A stretch of DNA of 64,000 bases from contig NC_053415.1 of NCBI RefSeq assembly GCF_016859285.1, forward strand, positions 27,624,001 to 27,688,000, in the 5' to 3' direction. The notes beneath the pieces are model-generated. The model made no database searches, was not told where the DNA came from, and was given only the letters and a program-made list of their open reading frames with translations. Made by a program: the position numbers and the translations under genes. Of this stretch, positions 11,490-22,869 are shown piece after piece. Position 1 is the stretch's first letter, and every line of letters begins with the position of its first letter. The stretch comes from Xiphias gladius. Its lineage: Eukaryota > Chordata > Actinopteri > Istiophoriformes > Xiphiidae.

Positions 11490-12085
11490 CACTGCATACC
11501 CACCCAGGTATTTTCAGTTAGCCTGGCTGATTAGCCCTCCAAGGTGGAAGTTGGGTGGAGCTATGCTGCGATTCATGCAATGTCACCAAACTCTACGTAC
11601 TAATGAGAATGATAAAGGTGTAAGTTGTCAGCCCCAACAGGTGGAACAAAACGTCCTGGGGAAATAGTGAGGTTTCAGGCAAGTCCAGTTTGTAACTACC
11701 CACAAAGTCTTGGGAAGAGATCTAACAGGCAACAAAGGTGAGAACACCTCTGTGGGAGGCAGAAGGGTCTCAAGGGACTTTAAAGGCCTGCACACGCACA
11801 CAGGTGTTCCGAGTCCCTTTGACTGATAAGACCTCGGCTCAGATTGAAGATGGGCAGAGCTACCATACGTTGGGAACTATGTGAGGTCACCAAACTCAGC
11901 CCACCAACAAGAACGATAAACTCGTTTCCCACCTTAAGACGTACATCAGGACACTCAGGCAGATGTCAACCAAGCGCGATCTGTACACGCCCACACAGTC
12001 TTGAGAGGTCTAATGAGGCATAATAAGTGAGAACAGCTGTATGTGGATCATGGGTTTGCAAGGATTTTAAAGCAGAATCTTAACT
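11490..12085. repeat. Diverged tandem duplication, unit about 295 bp
   Basis: Landmarks repeat in the same order about 295 bp apart: CACCCAGGTATT / CACACAGGTGTT; GTGGAAGTTGGGTGGAGCTA / TGAAGATGGGCAGAGCTA; GTCACCAAACTC in both; AGAATGATAAA / AGAACGATAAA; CACAAAGTCTTGGGAAGAG / CACACAGTCTTGAGAGG; TGAGAACA in both. It contains a 150-codon open frame at 11215-11667 with no recognised domain, which I do not call as a gene. Confidence 0.75.
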
Positions 12086-13471
12086 GTGATGGACTGTTTG
12101 AAACATCTGGGGAGTTTCAATATTACAAATAAATGGCAGCAAATAGCTGTAGCCTCTTCTAACAGAAAACATAGAGCTCAGTAAACGTGAGTCAAGCTCA
12201 AGATAATTGGAATTAAATGTGTTAACAGGAAACTAAACTGCATATTTTGCTACAGGGTACGTGTTCTTTGTTTGAATTGAGACAGTTGTGAGATATCAAA
12301 TGTCCACCGGTGAGACTCCAGTGGGGCTGGTTACAAAGGGCCGGTCTTAAATTGGTGGTTCTGATAGCATCAGAACCAAAATACATGGGTGCTGCTATCG
12401 GTATCTTTACTATTTGAACATCGTTCATTCATTTAACAGCATTTTCATTCTCCTTAATGTTAAATGAACTAGATCTCTATTATCCTTCTGCTAATGACAT
12501 GTTTGTGAGTGATACTTGAGTGTTGAGTTGGAAAATAAATATTATTTACGTTTAGAGTAAATAGCAGGGGACCTAATATTGATCCTTAACAAGTTGGAGA
12601 CTTGTTTTTAAGCCATTTTAAGCCAAAAGCAGTTTGAAGTTATATTTTGACCCAGTGGAAGCAGCTAATTTAACAACATGCGCTCAGCAGAGTGTAGCAC
12701 AGTGTTGCTTTCACAGTATCAGTGACACAGACAATTCTTCAGTTTGATTATTTAGAAAAAATGTCGATGTTTTGAAGACTTATATTGTTCTTTATAACTT
12801 CCTTTGGATCCTGCTTGTACAGTCCAGCTCTGCCGAGTCAGTCATCACATTTCACCACAGTCCCGTATTCACTTTCATGCTGTAAATCGGGACTCTGGAT
12901 GATTCATGCACTTCACTCCGACTCTACTGTCAGACTTGTGTACTGAATGCAGTGATTGTCAGTGCTTTCAGACTGTCAGTGGTGGGGAACATAAGACATC
13001 AGAGGGACATCAATATCACTGTTACTAAAACGATTTTATTTGTTTGAATTGCATATAGAAATAAATCGAAGGAAAAATTTGTGAAACAAAGGCTTGTGCT
13101 TTTCTGTTCAAGGTTAAGAGTTTAAATATGAACCATCACATTAATTCAGTTCTTAAACTTGACTTTTCAACATTTAAAATATTTGTCTTCACTCTATGGT
13201 CATTATGAGCTTCTGCAATACAACTAGAGATACTGCAATACATATGAATGTCATTCCTAGTAACAAGGTTCTATTTTGGCACGGCTGAAACTTGTGATTA
13301 CCTGACAGAATAAAAACTGACTTTTGAATAACAAATGAGCACTCATCACATTGTTGAGGCTGACAATGACCTTTAACGTGTGTTAGTTATTAAAACAAGT
13401 CATGAAAAAGGACCAGACAGATCACATCTCTGCTTTTCTGAAGAAATGACTTTCGGAGTTATTACATCACA
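12086..13471. other. 3' flank of OR gene A, no gene recognised
   Basis: AT-rich DNA lying downstream of the minus-strand receptor A. No OR remnant or domain was recognised; the segment near 12540-12680 looks like an old interspersed repeat. Confidence 0.4.
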
Positions 13472-14392
13472 TCATCTTACTTGACTGAACAACCTCTTCA
13501 GGTGTTTGGAGATTTCTTTCATTTTTAGTCCGTATATGATTGGATTAAAGAGAGGGTGATACAAAACCACTTGTAAAGTCATTATTAAACGGGCAGTTTT
13601 TGGAAAATCTGATTCCAGTCTAAGTATAATAACATCATATGTACACAACAATGAAAAATTGATTAAAACCAGCAGGTGAGGTAAACAGGTCTGTGCAGCT
13701 TTTTTCCTGACTTCTCTACTGCTCCGATAGGATATGATGAGTATCCTTGTGTAAGTAAAAACAATGTAGAGCATTGGAAAAAATACAATATTGAGCAAAA
13801 TAATCAAACCAAGCGCAGAGAGCACTCTTGAGCTCACACAGTAAAGTTTGTAAATTAAATTGTTACAAAAAATTCCCTTCAAAGTAAAGTTACAGAGTTT
13901 TCTGTTAGCACTCAGTACAGCTGGTACTGCAACCTGACACGCTGGCAGGAGCCAGGCTAAAACCAGGAAAACCCTCACAGTGGTTTTTCTCATGATAGTC
14001 GGGTATTGCAGAGGTTTACATATAGACACATACCTGTCATAGGCCATGGCTGCCAACAATAGGAACTCTGAACCGCCTAAAGAGTAAAATATTTGAAACT
14101 GAAAGAGACAGGCTGAATAAGAAATGATCTGTTTTTCAGATAAAAAGTCAATTAACAACTTTGGGTACATTGCAGTGCTGAAAAGAACAGAGTTCAGTAG
14201 CAAGGCTGCAATAAAAACGTACATAGGCTCATGGAGGTTTTTGTGAATCACGATGAGGTACACAATAGTAGAATTACAGCAGATTATTAGGATATAGACT
14301 GTGAACATAATCAAAAAATATAAATATCTGTATTTGTTAACTTCCACATACCCGCTAAGAGTTATGTATGTTACATTTATTTCTTTATCCAT
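13472..14392 (-). CDS. Odorant receptor A, teleost-type one-exon GPCR
   Basis: A seven-transmembrane odorant receptor (306 aa) expected at the cilia of olfactory neurons, coupling to an olfactory G protein. The N-terminus MDKEINVTYITL has an N-glycosylation sequon. TM1 carries Asn in CCNSTI, followed by LHEPMYVF before TM2. The TM3 end reads MAYDRYVSICKPLQYP, the ICL3/TM6 entry reads ISYRSSREVRKKAAQTC, TM7 reads PLFNPIIY, and the C-tail is short (FSQVR). The start is the ATG matching the MDDE/MDK start of its paralogs; upstream in-frame codons include no ATG. It is the only intact receptor here on the minus strand, head-to-head with B. Its N-terminal block is nearly identical to C/D while TM2-TM4 resemble E, so it is a mosaic. 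Family-level identity is certain; the subfamily (probably teleost delta-type) is inference. Confidence 0.95.
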   Translation of the reverse strand: MDKEINVTYITLSGYVEVNKYRYLYFLIMFTVYILIICCNSTIVYLIVIHKNLHEPMYVFIAALLLNSVLFSTAMYPKLLIDFLSEKQIISYSACLFQFQIFYSLGGSEFLLLAAMAYDRYVSICKPLQYPTIMRKTTVRVFLVLAWLLPACQVAVPAVLSANRKLCNFTLKGIFCNNLIYKLYCVSSRVLSALGLIILLNIVFFPMLYIVFTYTRILIISYRSSREVRKKAAQTCLPHLLVLINFSLLCTYDVIILRLESDFPKTARLIMTLQVVLYHPLFNPIIYGLKMKEISKHLKRLFSQVR

Positions 14393-14586
14393 TGATGCTG
14401 TCAAACATTAACAATGTTTTAAACAGGCAGATCATTTAACAGAAATAGTTAAATTACAAATAACTGAGGAAGTCTCAGTTTGAAGATATATTTACCATAA
14501 AATCTGTATTTGGATGTCTCATTCGTTCACTGTTACCTTACTGTGACATGCACTTAGTACGTGTACAATCTTGAGTTTGTGAATGC

Positions 14587-14626
14587 TTTTATCAGATGGT
14601 GTCACCCTCCATGGATCTCATTAAAC
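14587..14626 (-). promoter_or_regulatory. Putative OR promoter module of gene A
   Basis: The minus strand reads GTTTAATGAGATCCATGGAG, then GGTGACACCATCTGATAAAA, exactly 40 bp. It has the same three parts as the modules before B, C, D and E: a homeodomain-like TTTAATGA, an O/E-EBF-like TCCATGGAGG and a TATA-like GATAAAA. It lies about 195 bp upstream of the ATG. Confidence 0.75.
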
Positions 14627-16130
14627 TTTTCACCTAAAGACACAACATGTGATCAACTTTGTCAAACTCTGGGGCATGTACCCCCCTAATGTTGTCTGTG
14701 CCTAAACAATTATGGTAACGCACTATGATTATATTCAGTGTTTATAGCTTTGGAAATTGACTACATTTCCTGCATGAATTGGTGCTGTTTCACACAAAGT
14801 TTGCATAGTAATTGATCCTTGTCACGTTTATGAAGGGAAAACACTGCACTTCAAGGACGAAAGGTAGTTCCAAATGGTAATACCAATCATTGGTAGACAC
14901 CATGATTTGCTTCTTTTGCGTCTCACCAGATGAATCGAAGGAATGGTTGATTTTCAGATAAGAGATGCACCGGATGAGACACCTCTTTATGACATTGCTT
15001 ATTGCATGCTTACAAGAGGACTCTCAAAAGGGTCGCTCCTAATGTTGGTGTTAGAAAAAGGCATTTGCTGAGGCTCCTGCCCTTGTAACTGAAGGAACAG
15101 TTTAAGACAATGCGATTCTTTGTGTTGTAGGACACCATGAGGACATCGACAGTGTGTGGAACTTTCATCGCATACCCCATTGTGATAAGCTTATTCGTTT
15201 TCCTTGGAGGGACATGTTTCTTTTCCACAGAAGGGCTGTGGCTCACCTATGGATGGACCTCTTTATCCTTATCCTTATCCTCAATGTGTTAATGCATGTC
15301 TCCGACCACATTCCCAGCATTTTGTGTTGGGCAGAATCCGAATTTTGACCTGTTCCTTTGAGAGACTCTTAAATACAAGGCAGGTTAACCTTCAGTCTGG
15401 CAAACTCGCGTGGATTCTCGGTTACAAAGTCAGGGATCATTAGTGTTGTACCATGAAACTTTGGCTCACAACTGGGTGGGGATGGAGAGCAATGCCACAC
15501 AGGGAAGGACATGGAGAAGCTCCATGATGAGCCTCTGTGTGGATTGCAGCTCAGTTTTTTTGTCTTTGATTGCTGTTGTCGCAGCCATTCTTCGAGAGGA
15601 GGCTTCAGGTGTAGGGTCGGAGAGTCAGGACCCAGACGGGCCCGGCTGCAGTGATTCAGCACTTGACCACGCACAGAAGTACAGTTTCACTCAGTGTGCT
15701 CTGTAGTCAGCTTCTTCATGGTTAGGATAAGGGTTCATCGATGATGGTCCTTAATGGGGGTCTACACGGTGGGCCAAATTGTGCACAGATTTATCATCCA
15801 CTTAAAACTAATGAAGCCAGTGATTGAAGCAAGAAAGACACTGAACAAAAACAGTTCCTTGTTAAAATCAATGTTCGTTAACGCTGTTTGGGGAGCAGCT
15901 GCTAGCCTAGCTTCCGCAAACATCTGCTTAGCTTGTTTCTTGGAAAACTTAAAAACCAGATGTCCAATGACTAAAAACCTTCATCCAATTAAGATATACA
16001 GTTAAAAAAAAAAAAACAGGGTTAAAGTGTGTCATAAAAATGCAGCTTAAATTAGCATAGAAGTAAATTTATGACAATATTTCAGGTGGGCACCTGCCCA
16101 CCTTGAAGGGTTGCAGAACAGATGATATGC
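14627..16130. other. Intergenic spacer between divergent OR genes A and B
   Basis: No intact gene recognised. There is a short CTTATC-type repeat at 15263-15282 and a run of A at 16005-16016. Open frames in the 15.1-15.7 kb stretch overlap on both strands and contain no recognised domain. Confidence 0.45.
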
Positions 16131-16290
16131 CAACTGGCCCCACTACCTGCTTACCACCTTAGAAGACGTCACTCCAAAACTGGTTGGAGCTCAATACTAC
16201 TACCTGACACACAGTTTATCCCTGTGCCCAGGCCTTTACCACTGCGTTCAGCAGGTACAACTCCCTCCGCCTTCCCTTCATGTATTCGGT
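16131..16290 (+). mobile_element. Ty3/gypsy retrotransposon remnant 1 (reverse transcriptase)
   Basis: The plus-strand translation includes LLTTLEDVTPKLVGAQY, the RT motif L-P-T-L-E-D-V with GA-x-x-F/Y. It is followed by a degraded GLYH-like stretch that also appears at 27665-27690 in remnant 3. It is a short, frameshifted fragment in the same orientation as OR gene B, 0.75 kb downstream. Confidence 0.65.
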
Positions 16291-16768
16291 TTTTGCAGAT
16301 ACTCTGGGAAATCAGAGTCAAATTGAGAGCGAAACAGTTGGATTGGTGCATCCCTAATATCTTCAAACACCTTAATCCCTGATGAGAGTGGCAACACTGT
16401 ATGCAATTGGATCACATTATAGAATTTCATCCAAAAAGGCACAGATGCACCTGGAGGAAGCTTATGCTCATACTTTTAAATCATGCTCATTAGTGACTGT
16501 GCGTCAAGTGGCACAAGTTTTTATTTCCATAGCAGTACATCCGTTACAACAAACAAGCATAAAAGCAATAAGGTAGAGTTGCAGTTGGTACAGAAAATAT
16601 CCACTTATTTCCATAGTGCTGAACTTTAATGTAAAATAGCTGTATAGTAGTTATATAATAGTATAACAGAGGCACACATCCAAGTAAAAGGGGTCAAACA
16701 GTTCTCTGACTTCAGGCCTCCAGGGTTTAATGAATGTCTTTACATATTAGAATCTAATTTAATGGAGG

Positions 16769-16808
16769 GTTTAATGAGATCCATGGAGGGTGAAGCAATC
16801 TAATAAAA
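16769..16808 (+). promoter_or_regulatory. Putative OR promoter module of gene B
   Basis: GTTTAATGAGATCCATGGAG followed by GGTGAAGCAATCTAATAAAA, 40 bp. It ends 228 bp before the ATG, the same distance as in C and D. A partial extra copy of the motif (GGGTTTAATGAATG, then TTTAATGGAGGG) lies just upstream at about 16726-16769. Confidence 0.75.
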
Positions 16809-17035
16809 ACTTTCCACAGACTGAATCAGTTCACTTTCTGGCTGTCGGAGATGAACGTACACCAAGTGCACTTTAAGGTCAGGCATCTGTGACTGAATAA
16901 GGCACTCCTGCACAGGTTGGATGTCAGTGGTATCGTGAAAGTGAAGCTCTTTTTAAATTTTCAGTAATGTATGCCGGCTATTTAATCTGCCTCTTATATT
17001 GTTGAAAATTTCAACACTCACAAAATTTCAAATTC

Positions 17036-17962
17036 ATGGATGACAAACTTAATGTAACAGATATAACTCTTGATGGGCACGTGGAAGTCTACAGATACAG
17101 ATATCTTTATTTTGTGATCATGTTTACAGTGTATATTCTAATTATCTGCAGTAATTCAACCATCATTTGCCTCGTCTGGATTCACCAAAACCTCCATGAG
17201 CCCATGTACGTTTTCATTGCAGCCTTGTCACTGAACTCTGTTGTTTTCAGCACTGCAATGTACCCAAAGTTGTTAATTGACTTTTTATCTGAAAAACAGA
17301 TCATTTCTTATTCCACCTGTCTCCTTCAATTTTTTTTATATTACTCTTTAGGCGGTTCTGAATTCCTATTGTTGGCAGCCATGGCCTATGACAGGTATGT
17401 GTCTATATGTAAACCTCTGCAATATCCGACTATCATGAGAAAAGCCACTGTGAGGGTTTTTCTGAGTTTAGCTTGGCTTGTTCCTGCTTGTCAGATTGCC
17501 GTTGTAGTAATAATGAGTGCCGATATGAAACTGTGTAATTTAACTTTAAAAGGAATTTTTTGTAACAATTCAATTTACAATCTCCACTGTGTGAGCTCGA
17601 GAGCACGATCTGTATTTGGTGTTGTTGCTTTGACAAACATTGCACTTTTCCCACTGCTCTTCATACTTTTTACATACACTAGGATACTTATAATATCTTA
17701 TCAAAGTTGTAAAAATGTAAGAAAAAAAGCTGCACAGACCTGTTTACCTCACCTGTTGGTTTTATTCAGCTTCTTCTGTTTGTGTGCGTACGATGTTATC
17801 ACAGTTCGACTGGGTTCTGATTTTCCAAAAACTGTACGTTTAATAATGACTTTACAGGCGGTTCTCTATCATCCACTCTTCAATCCAATTATATACGGAC
17901 TCAAAATGAAAGAAATCTCTAAACACCTGAAGAGGTTGTTCTGTCAAAGTAAAGTGATGTGA
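17036..17962 (+). CDS. Odorant receptor B, teleost-type one-exon GPCR
   Basis: 308 aa, intronless. The sequon is NVT at residues 6-8. TM1 is about 24-48 with Asn40, the LHEPMYVF motif is at 53-60, and TM2 about 60-82 has Ser68 where most ORs carry Asp2.50. Cys95 is the TM3 disulphide cysteine, and MAYDRYVSICKPLQYP covers 116-131. Trp147 lies in TM4, PLFNPIIYGLKMKEI in TM7/helix 8, and the tail is CQSKVM. It differs from its paralogs by ISYQSCKNVRKKAA in ICL3, where the others have SSREVRKKAA. The TM1 block (17090-17193) is identical to that of E. An AATAAA occurs at 18015-18020, about 50 bp after the stop, and may serve as the polyadenylation signal. Confidence 0.95.
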   Translation: MDDKLNVTDITLDGHVEVYRYRYLYFVIMFTVYILIICSNSTIICLVWIHQNLHEPMYVFIAALSLNSVVFSTAMYPKLLIDFLSEKQIISYSTCLLQFFLYYSLGGSEFLLLAAMAYDRYVSICKPLQYPTIMRKATVRVFLSLAWLVPACQIAVVVIMSADMKLCNLTLKGIFCNNSIYNLHCVSSRARSVFGVVALTNIALFPLLFILFTYTRILIISYQSCKNVRKKAAQTCLPHLLVLFSFFCLCAYDVITVRLGSDFPKTVRLIMTLQAVLYHPLFNPIIYGLKMKEISKHLKRLFCQSKVM

Positions 17963-18759
17963 TGTTTTAAAATGATGTTACAGGAATAGCAATGTTTTCT
18001 CTAATAATAATCATAATAAAACATTAACAATAATAATACTACAAGAGTGTAATGAAGGTATTTACTGTAAGCATTTGTTTCCATGGTGTAAAGAAGTTCA
18101 TTCCTATTTCTCACGGAAACAGTTCATTGTATCTTCAGTTTGATAGTTTCGTAGGTTTCAGTGCCTGTTAGGGTTCAGCACTTTAACTGTAATACTCTAA
18201 TCATCTCCTGGTCGCTTCTTATTTCTGCTACTGCCATGATACCACACACATACGAGCTGGTAGATTTTTATTTATTGTAAAAATAATACACATGTAGCGT
18301 CAACACTATTATCACTCTAAGTTGAGTAAAAACACTTCTTGATTTAGTAAGTTATCAGTTTTAAAGCTTTATTCTTTGGGAGCATAATGATGCACATTCT
18401 TTTACTTCTGGATTCATGCATATCATGCTCGTGTTCCCTGCACCCTCGTGGCCTGAAAGATGCACAAAACCTAATACTCGAAAAGTCGAAATACTCAAAA
18501 TGCTCAGTACATTTAGAGGTCCAGACCCGGGTATACCGGCGTAGAATAACAATTGAACCTCAGGGTACTAATCTGAATCAAACAATAGACATTGCAGTAT
18601 AGCATGTTCTTAACAACTAGCCACTAGAGCCACCTGGATGTCCCAGATTGATTGACGTGGAAACCATATCAGCTTTCTACACTGGCTGCGTGATAGCTTT
18701 AATCCTATTTTGAATCAGAGTGTCTGAATTGTTCCCAAGTCTCCTGTGCAACATCATCA
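17963..18759. other. 3' flank of OR gene B
   Basis: AT-rich DNA with a possible polyadenylation signal AATAAA at 18015-18020. No gene or OR remnant recognised. Confidence 0.4.
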
Positions 18760-19550
18760 TGAAGGAGTTTGCAGATGTTCTCCAGTGCAAAGGAAAATTC
18801 CCAGGATTCCCTGTTGTGTACCTGTGCATGACGCCATTTATGTTGCGAGATCGATCATAACAGGAACATGCATTTAAATGGGACGGAATTATTGCTAAAA
18901 AGCTTCACATTTGACGACTATGAGTGTGGTGAGACTGTTAGCGACCCACAGGATCCACGCAAAACAATTCAGAGGCCACACTATTTGCTTCCCACATTGG
19001 ATGATGTCACTCAGAAACTGCTTGGAGCCAAATAATTCAGATTCAGATACACAGTCAGGCCACTGAGCCGTCAGATGAAAACACAAAATGTTCCTGCTCA
19101 CCACCTTTACCACAGGACATCCCTTCAGGATAACGATGGCTACAGACGGATTCCAAAGGAAAATCACAGAGACATGCAGTATAAAGAACTCAGTGGCATG
19201 GTAGCCATAGTCAACGATATACTAGTTTATGGCAGAACCAAAGAGGAGCACGACACCAATCCTTGCACCATGTTGGCGTGCACAATCAATTGAGGTGTAT
19301 GCCTGAATCTGGAGAGAAGTGGGGTAGATGCAATGGAAGTCAGATTTTTTTGGGCACAAACTGACTTGAGACAGCATACAACCACACACAAAAGAAAATC
19401 CAAGCGATGAAGGGCATGACTCCACCAAAAAACAAAGGACACTCCTAGGACACCCCTAGGCATGGCAATTTACCTGGCTCGGTTTGCTCTGCATCTGTCG
19501 GAGGCCACAGACCACTACACCAGCTGCCCACCTCTAGCTTTGGAACTGAT
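18760..19550 (+). mobile_element. Ty3/gypsy retrotransposon remnant 2 (end of protease region through RT)
   Basis: In shifting plus-strand frames, in order: FADVLQCKGKFPGF (segment before RT), DPQDPRKTIQRP, LLPTLDDVTQKLLGA, the catalytic-box region VNDILVYGRTKEEHD (RT tower) and YLARFALHLSEATD (tether). The order is correct for a gypsy pol. Stops and frameshifts show it is dead. It lies downstream of OR B on the same strand. Confidence 0.8.
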
Positions 19551-19699
19551 AGGTGAAAAAAAGACTGTTTTCTCCACATCCACACCCACAACCGCCTTGC
19601 TGGGCCTGTTGTTGCTTCACCAATTGGCCAGACTGAGTCTGTGTCCACCTGCCATGACAAGGACAAGGGGTTGGTTTTGGGGAGGCAAGAGCAGCAAAT

Positions 19700-19983
19700 T
19701 TAACCAAAAGGGGCAAGATCAGGAATGACAGGATTAGAGAGATGGTGGGAACAACACCTATCCAGCATCACATAGATCGGCGAGAGGGTGGTGGTTTGGG
19801 CACATGGTGAGAATGTCTGCTGGCAAACCAGCTTCCTGGGCATGGAACCTCAATAACCCTGGGACTAGACCCAGAAACAGATTGAGGAAGCATTGGATGG
19901 ACAGGATCAAAGAAGCCCTACAGAACCACAACATGACCATCCTTGAAGCATGCACGCCACCTGGCAACAAAGAGGAAAAGTAA
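19700..19983 (+). mobile_element. LINE reverse transcriptase C-terminal fragment
   Basis: The plus strand reads KIRNDRIREM, then after a frameshift WWFGHMVRMSAGKPA, then RKHWMDRIKEALQNHNM and a stop at the end of KEEK. The pair RxxWFGHVxRM and GRPRxRWxDxIKEDL is the classic C-terminal signature of non-LTR retroelement RT proteins. It immediately follows the gypsy remnant, so this is a nested or adjacent insertion. Confidence 0.75.
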
Positions 19984-20224
19984 AGTATGTCAGTGCACAC
20001 TCAAATCACAGTTAGACCGTCTTTCATTTATATTAAAAGAGTAGCTGCATTTTAAAGTTCTTGATCTTTCCCCTGGTGGTGTACATGGAGTCTGCTGGCA
20101 AGCGTAGCAAAGGGTGTGTCTCCCTCTTCATCAGTGTCTGTAGCACCTCATGAAAACCTCGCCATTACTCCATTATCTTTGTAGTGCAACCAGGGTGGGT
20201 TAAAATTCAGTTACCTCAACATTC

Positions 20225-20770
20225 CATCGAACACGGTCTCCCAAGTGCTAGAACTCTCTCTTTCTCCTGTGCAAGATGCACCCTTGCAATTATCTTATGA
20301 GGTTTGGACGCTTCAGGTGGTTTGGGTACAGTGTGCCCTATCAATCACCACTAACCTGGGAAAGTTGTGGTTAACAATTCAGGGATCAGGTTGGAGGTTG
20401 GACAAATTTGGTTGGTCTTCCTTTCTCCTCATCTTCAGGGATGCCAAAAATCTTGAAGGTGTTCAGAGTGGATTGCCTGTCTGGGTCTGAGAGTTAAGCT
20501 ACAACTCGGCAAATGAAGTTTCCAGTGATTGAATTTGCTGCCTTTGATTTTCTGTGGTGGAAAGTGTCTCCGCAGGCTCTTGTTGGGTGGACACGAGACT
20601 CTGAAAACTCCATTCAAACTTTTCAAACTGTTCATGTGAAGACTGCAGGAGCTTGTTTGAGATTTTCTGTCAAATAAGTGAGTTCGTCCTCCTTTTTGGC
20701 TGAAGATGTGTCTGAAGTTTTCTTGCTAGCATGGTCTTGGCTAGTAGTAGCAATGGTTAACGGGCAGAAA
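20225..20770 (-). mobile_element. L1-type LINE ORF1 remnant, antisense to the OR genes
   Basis: The minus strand reads FKIFGIPEDEEKGRPTKFVQ, then after a frameshift NLIPELL and VVIDRAHCTQ. This corresponds to the ORF1p RRM/C-terminal features (NLRIxGIPE and IERAHR). An upstream Glu/Gln/Leu-rich stretch fits the ORF1 coiled coil. Stops and frameshifts make it non-functional. Its 5' side is cut by the inverted-repeat DNA element at 20779. Confidence 0.7.
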
Positions 20771-20778
20771 AACTCTCT

Positions 20779-22666
20779 GTAACGCTTTATATTAAGGTCT
20801 TTGTAATGCCTGTCAGTTAATAGGTAATAAGGACCTTATAAATCCTTATAAGATGCTTATTGAGATAGTTATGTGTTAATAGCAGCTGCCGGATCTAAAG
20901 CGAGAATAAATCCTTAATGCGTGAAAGTCCCACCAACGAAAAGGAGGCTGTCACTGCTGCTAGGTGGTTGCTGGGACACGGCCCCTGTAGACCTGACCAG
21001 GAAACCCCGCCAGCTCACTGAGTGGCACATGTCTCCGTTTGTTTCTTTCTTCCTTTTCCCCGCGGTGGATGGCGGGTGTTCACCACCGCGTTGCCGCGCG
21101 TGAATGTCTACCCGGTTGGGGAGTTACATATATACAAACATGTACTTCGTGTTTTATTTCAGCTGTTAACGGTGATTTTTTATTTTAAGTCAACTTTTTG
21201 ACGACTAAAACTCTGGACCTTTTAGTTTTGCCTTAGTCAAAGAAAAACAAACATTTTAGTCTAGTTTTAATCAAGACCGAGAATTAGCATTTTAGTTAAA
21301 CTTCAGCAAACTGAATTTTGAAAAGTCTGAAAATCTGGAAAGATGTAACATTAGCAAATCCATTGCAATCTAGCTCTTGCAATATGAGTCAAAAGGAGCC
21401 AGAAAAAAGAAAACCCTTCACAATAATAAAAAAAAAACTTGTACAACAGCCCTTCAATGAATCCTACCTTTATAAGGTTAAGTCTTGTCAGGACTGTGTC
21501 AGAGAGGTGTTGATATTACTCTGTAATTTTGTAGGCCGTAGTGGTAGCGTTGTACTAGATAATGTTATACAGGACGTGTTTATAACAGACCACATTAGCC
21601 ATCAGTGACATATGAATGGCCATTACGTTGTGTGTGCTCTAACATGGACGGCAGGTTCAATACACCACAACAAACAAACTTGTCTTAAGCTAAAAGTTGG
21701 CTAGCGTAGCTGACTGGGCTGCTGACTTTCAATAGGCTACTGCACACTGGTTTTTTTCTCTCAGCCGTGTTACCTTTGAAGTGGGTCCAAATCTCAACCC
21801 GTTTTGTTGGCGTCACATTCTTTTCCCTTTACCGCACGTTACCCGACATCCTTACAGCCGTAGCATTTCAATGCATTGCAAGGTCCAGTCTTGACCTAGT
21901 TCATGGGTGTGCTGGTGTGGTGGTGCGCTGCTGGTGTGCAGAATCTCCAGGAAGCTGATTTGAATGTGCGGGACGAGAAATGTGCAGCGCAGCCATTCAA
22001 AGAAGGACGTTTAGATCATGTCATTGTTTGAAAAATGCTCTATGTAAATTTGTCTCCTTTTTTTTACCTCAACAAAAATATAGAGAGATTTTGGTAAGGT
22101 TTTTATTTTCTAAACTACATTTTAGTCTGGTCTTTTTTTTTTGTCAGCAATATTACATGTTGATATAGTCACACGAGACCATGTGACATCATCGTCTCCT
22201 CTTAGTCATGGAAAAAAAGGTCTTTGGCAAACTTGTTTAGTCATAGTTTTCATTAATGAGAGTAACACTGGCTGAAAGAGACTTGTTGACATCCGCAAAA
22301 CAGCGGTTGCTATGCTTTGATAGATTAGAAATTATATCGATGTAACATTGATGTATTGATGCAACAAAAAAAAGCTCAGTAAAGGTTAAACAATGACATA
22401 ATAGGCAAGTTTGTTAAAGTCAGTAAATGTGTTTCTAATGCTAGTAGAAACAATTATAAGCAACTCATAGGGGCTTTTATTAATGACCTTAAGCACTCTG
22501 TGAATGGTTAACAAGTTCTGTATAAGTGCTTATGAATGATTTATAGTCTCACAATAAACGTGTTTATGATGCTACTATTAACACTTAGTCTTAATTAATA
22601 AGGATCCTATAGGATTGATAAGGGCCTTATTAACTAGAGCTTATTACGAGGACCTTAATATGAAGC
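20779..22666. mobile_element. Non-autonomous DNA transposon with terminal inverted repeats (1.9 kb)
   Basis: The left end GCTTTATATTAAGGTC and the inverse of the right end GCTTCATATTAAGGTC match at 15 of 16 positions. The similarity continues in degenerate form (GTTAATAGG / GTTAATAAGG, CTTATAAATCCTTATA / CTTATCAATCCTATAG, GTGTTAATAG in both). The direct repeat AACTCTCT flanks it at 20771-20778 and 22667-22674, an 8-bp target duplication as made by hAT-type elements. Inside, segments near 21170-21300 and 22190-22275 (GACTAAAACT..., TTTAGTCATAGTTTTCATTA) look like ends of a further nested element. No transposase is recognisable; the 96-codon frame at 21318 matches nothing I know. Confidence 0.75.
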
Positions 22667-22869
22667 AACTCTCTTTCTGCCTCGTGTACTTGTACCAGAC
22701 ATTCTTGTTTTCAACTCTCTGATGGTGTAAAAGGGAAAAACAAACAGCAGAGGTCTCTGAGCAACCGTAGAGAATCTGGCATTCGAAGTCAGAGTTTAAA
22801 ACTCATAAAAGTGGAAAAAAAACACACCTACACTGTGCTCATCTCACTGGTGACCCCCTCTTGTTGGGA

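Noticed and set aside
11215-11667. 150-codon plus-strand open frame
   Set aside because: It runs into the diverged 295-bp tandem unit, whose second copy does not keep the frame. No domain or splice context.
13472-14404. Longer start for OR gene A (MTAS...)
   Set aside because: The first codon at 14404 is TTG. The ATG at 14392-14390 matches the start of the paralogs.
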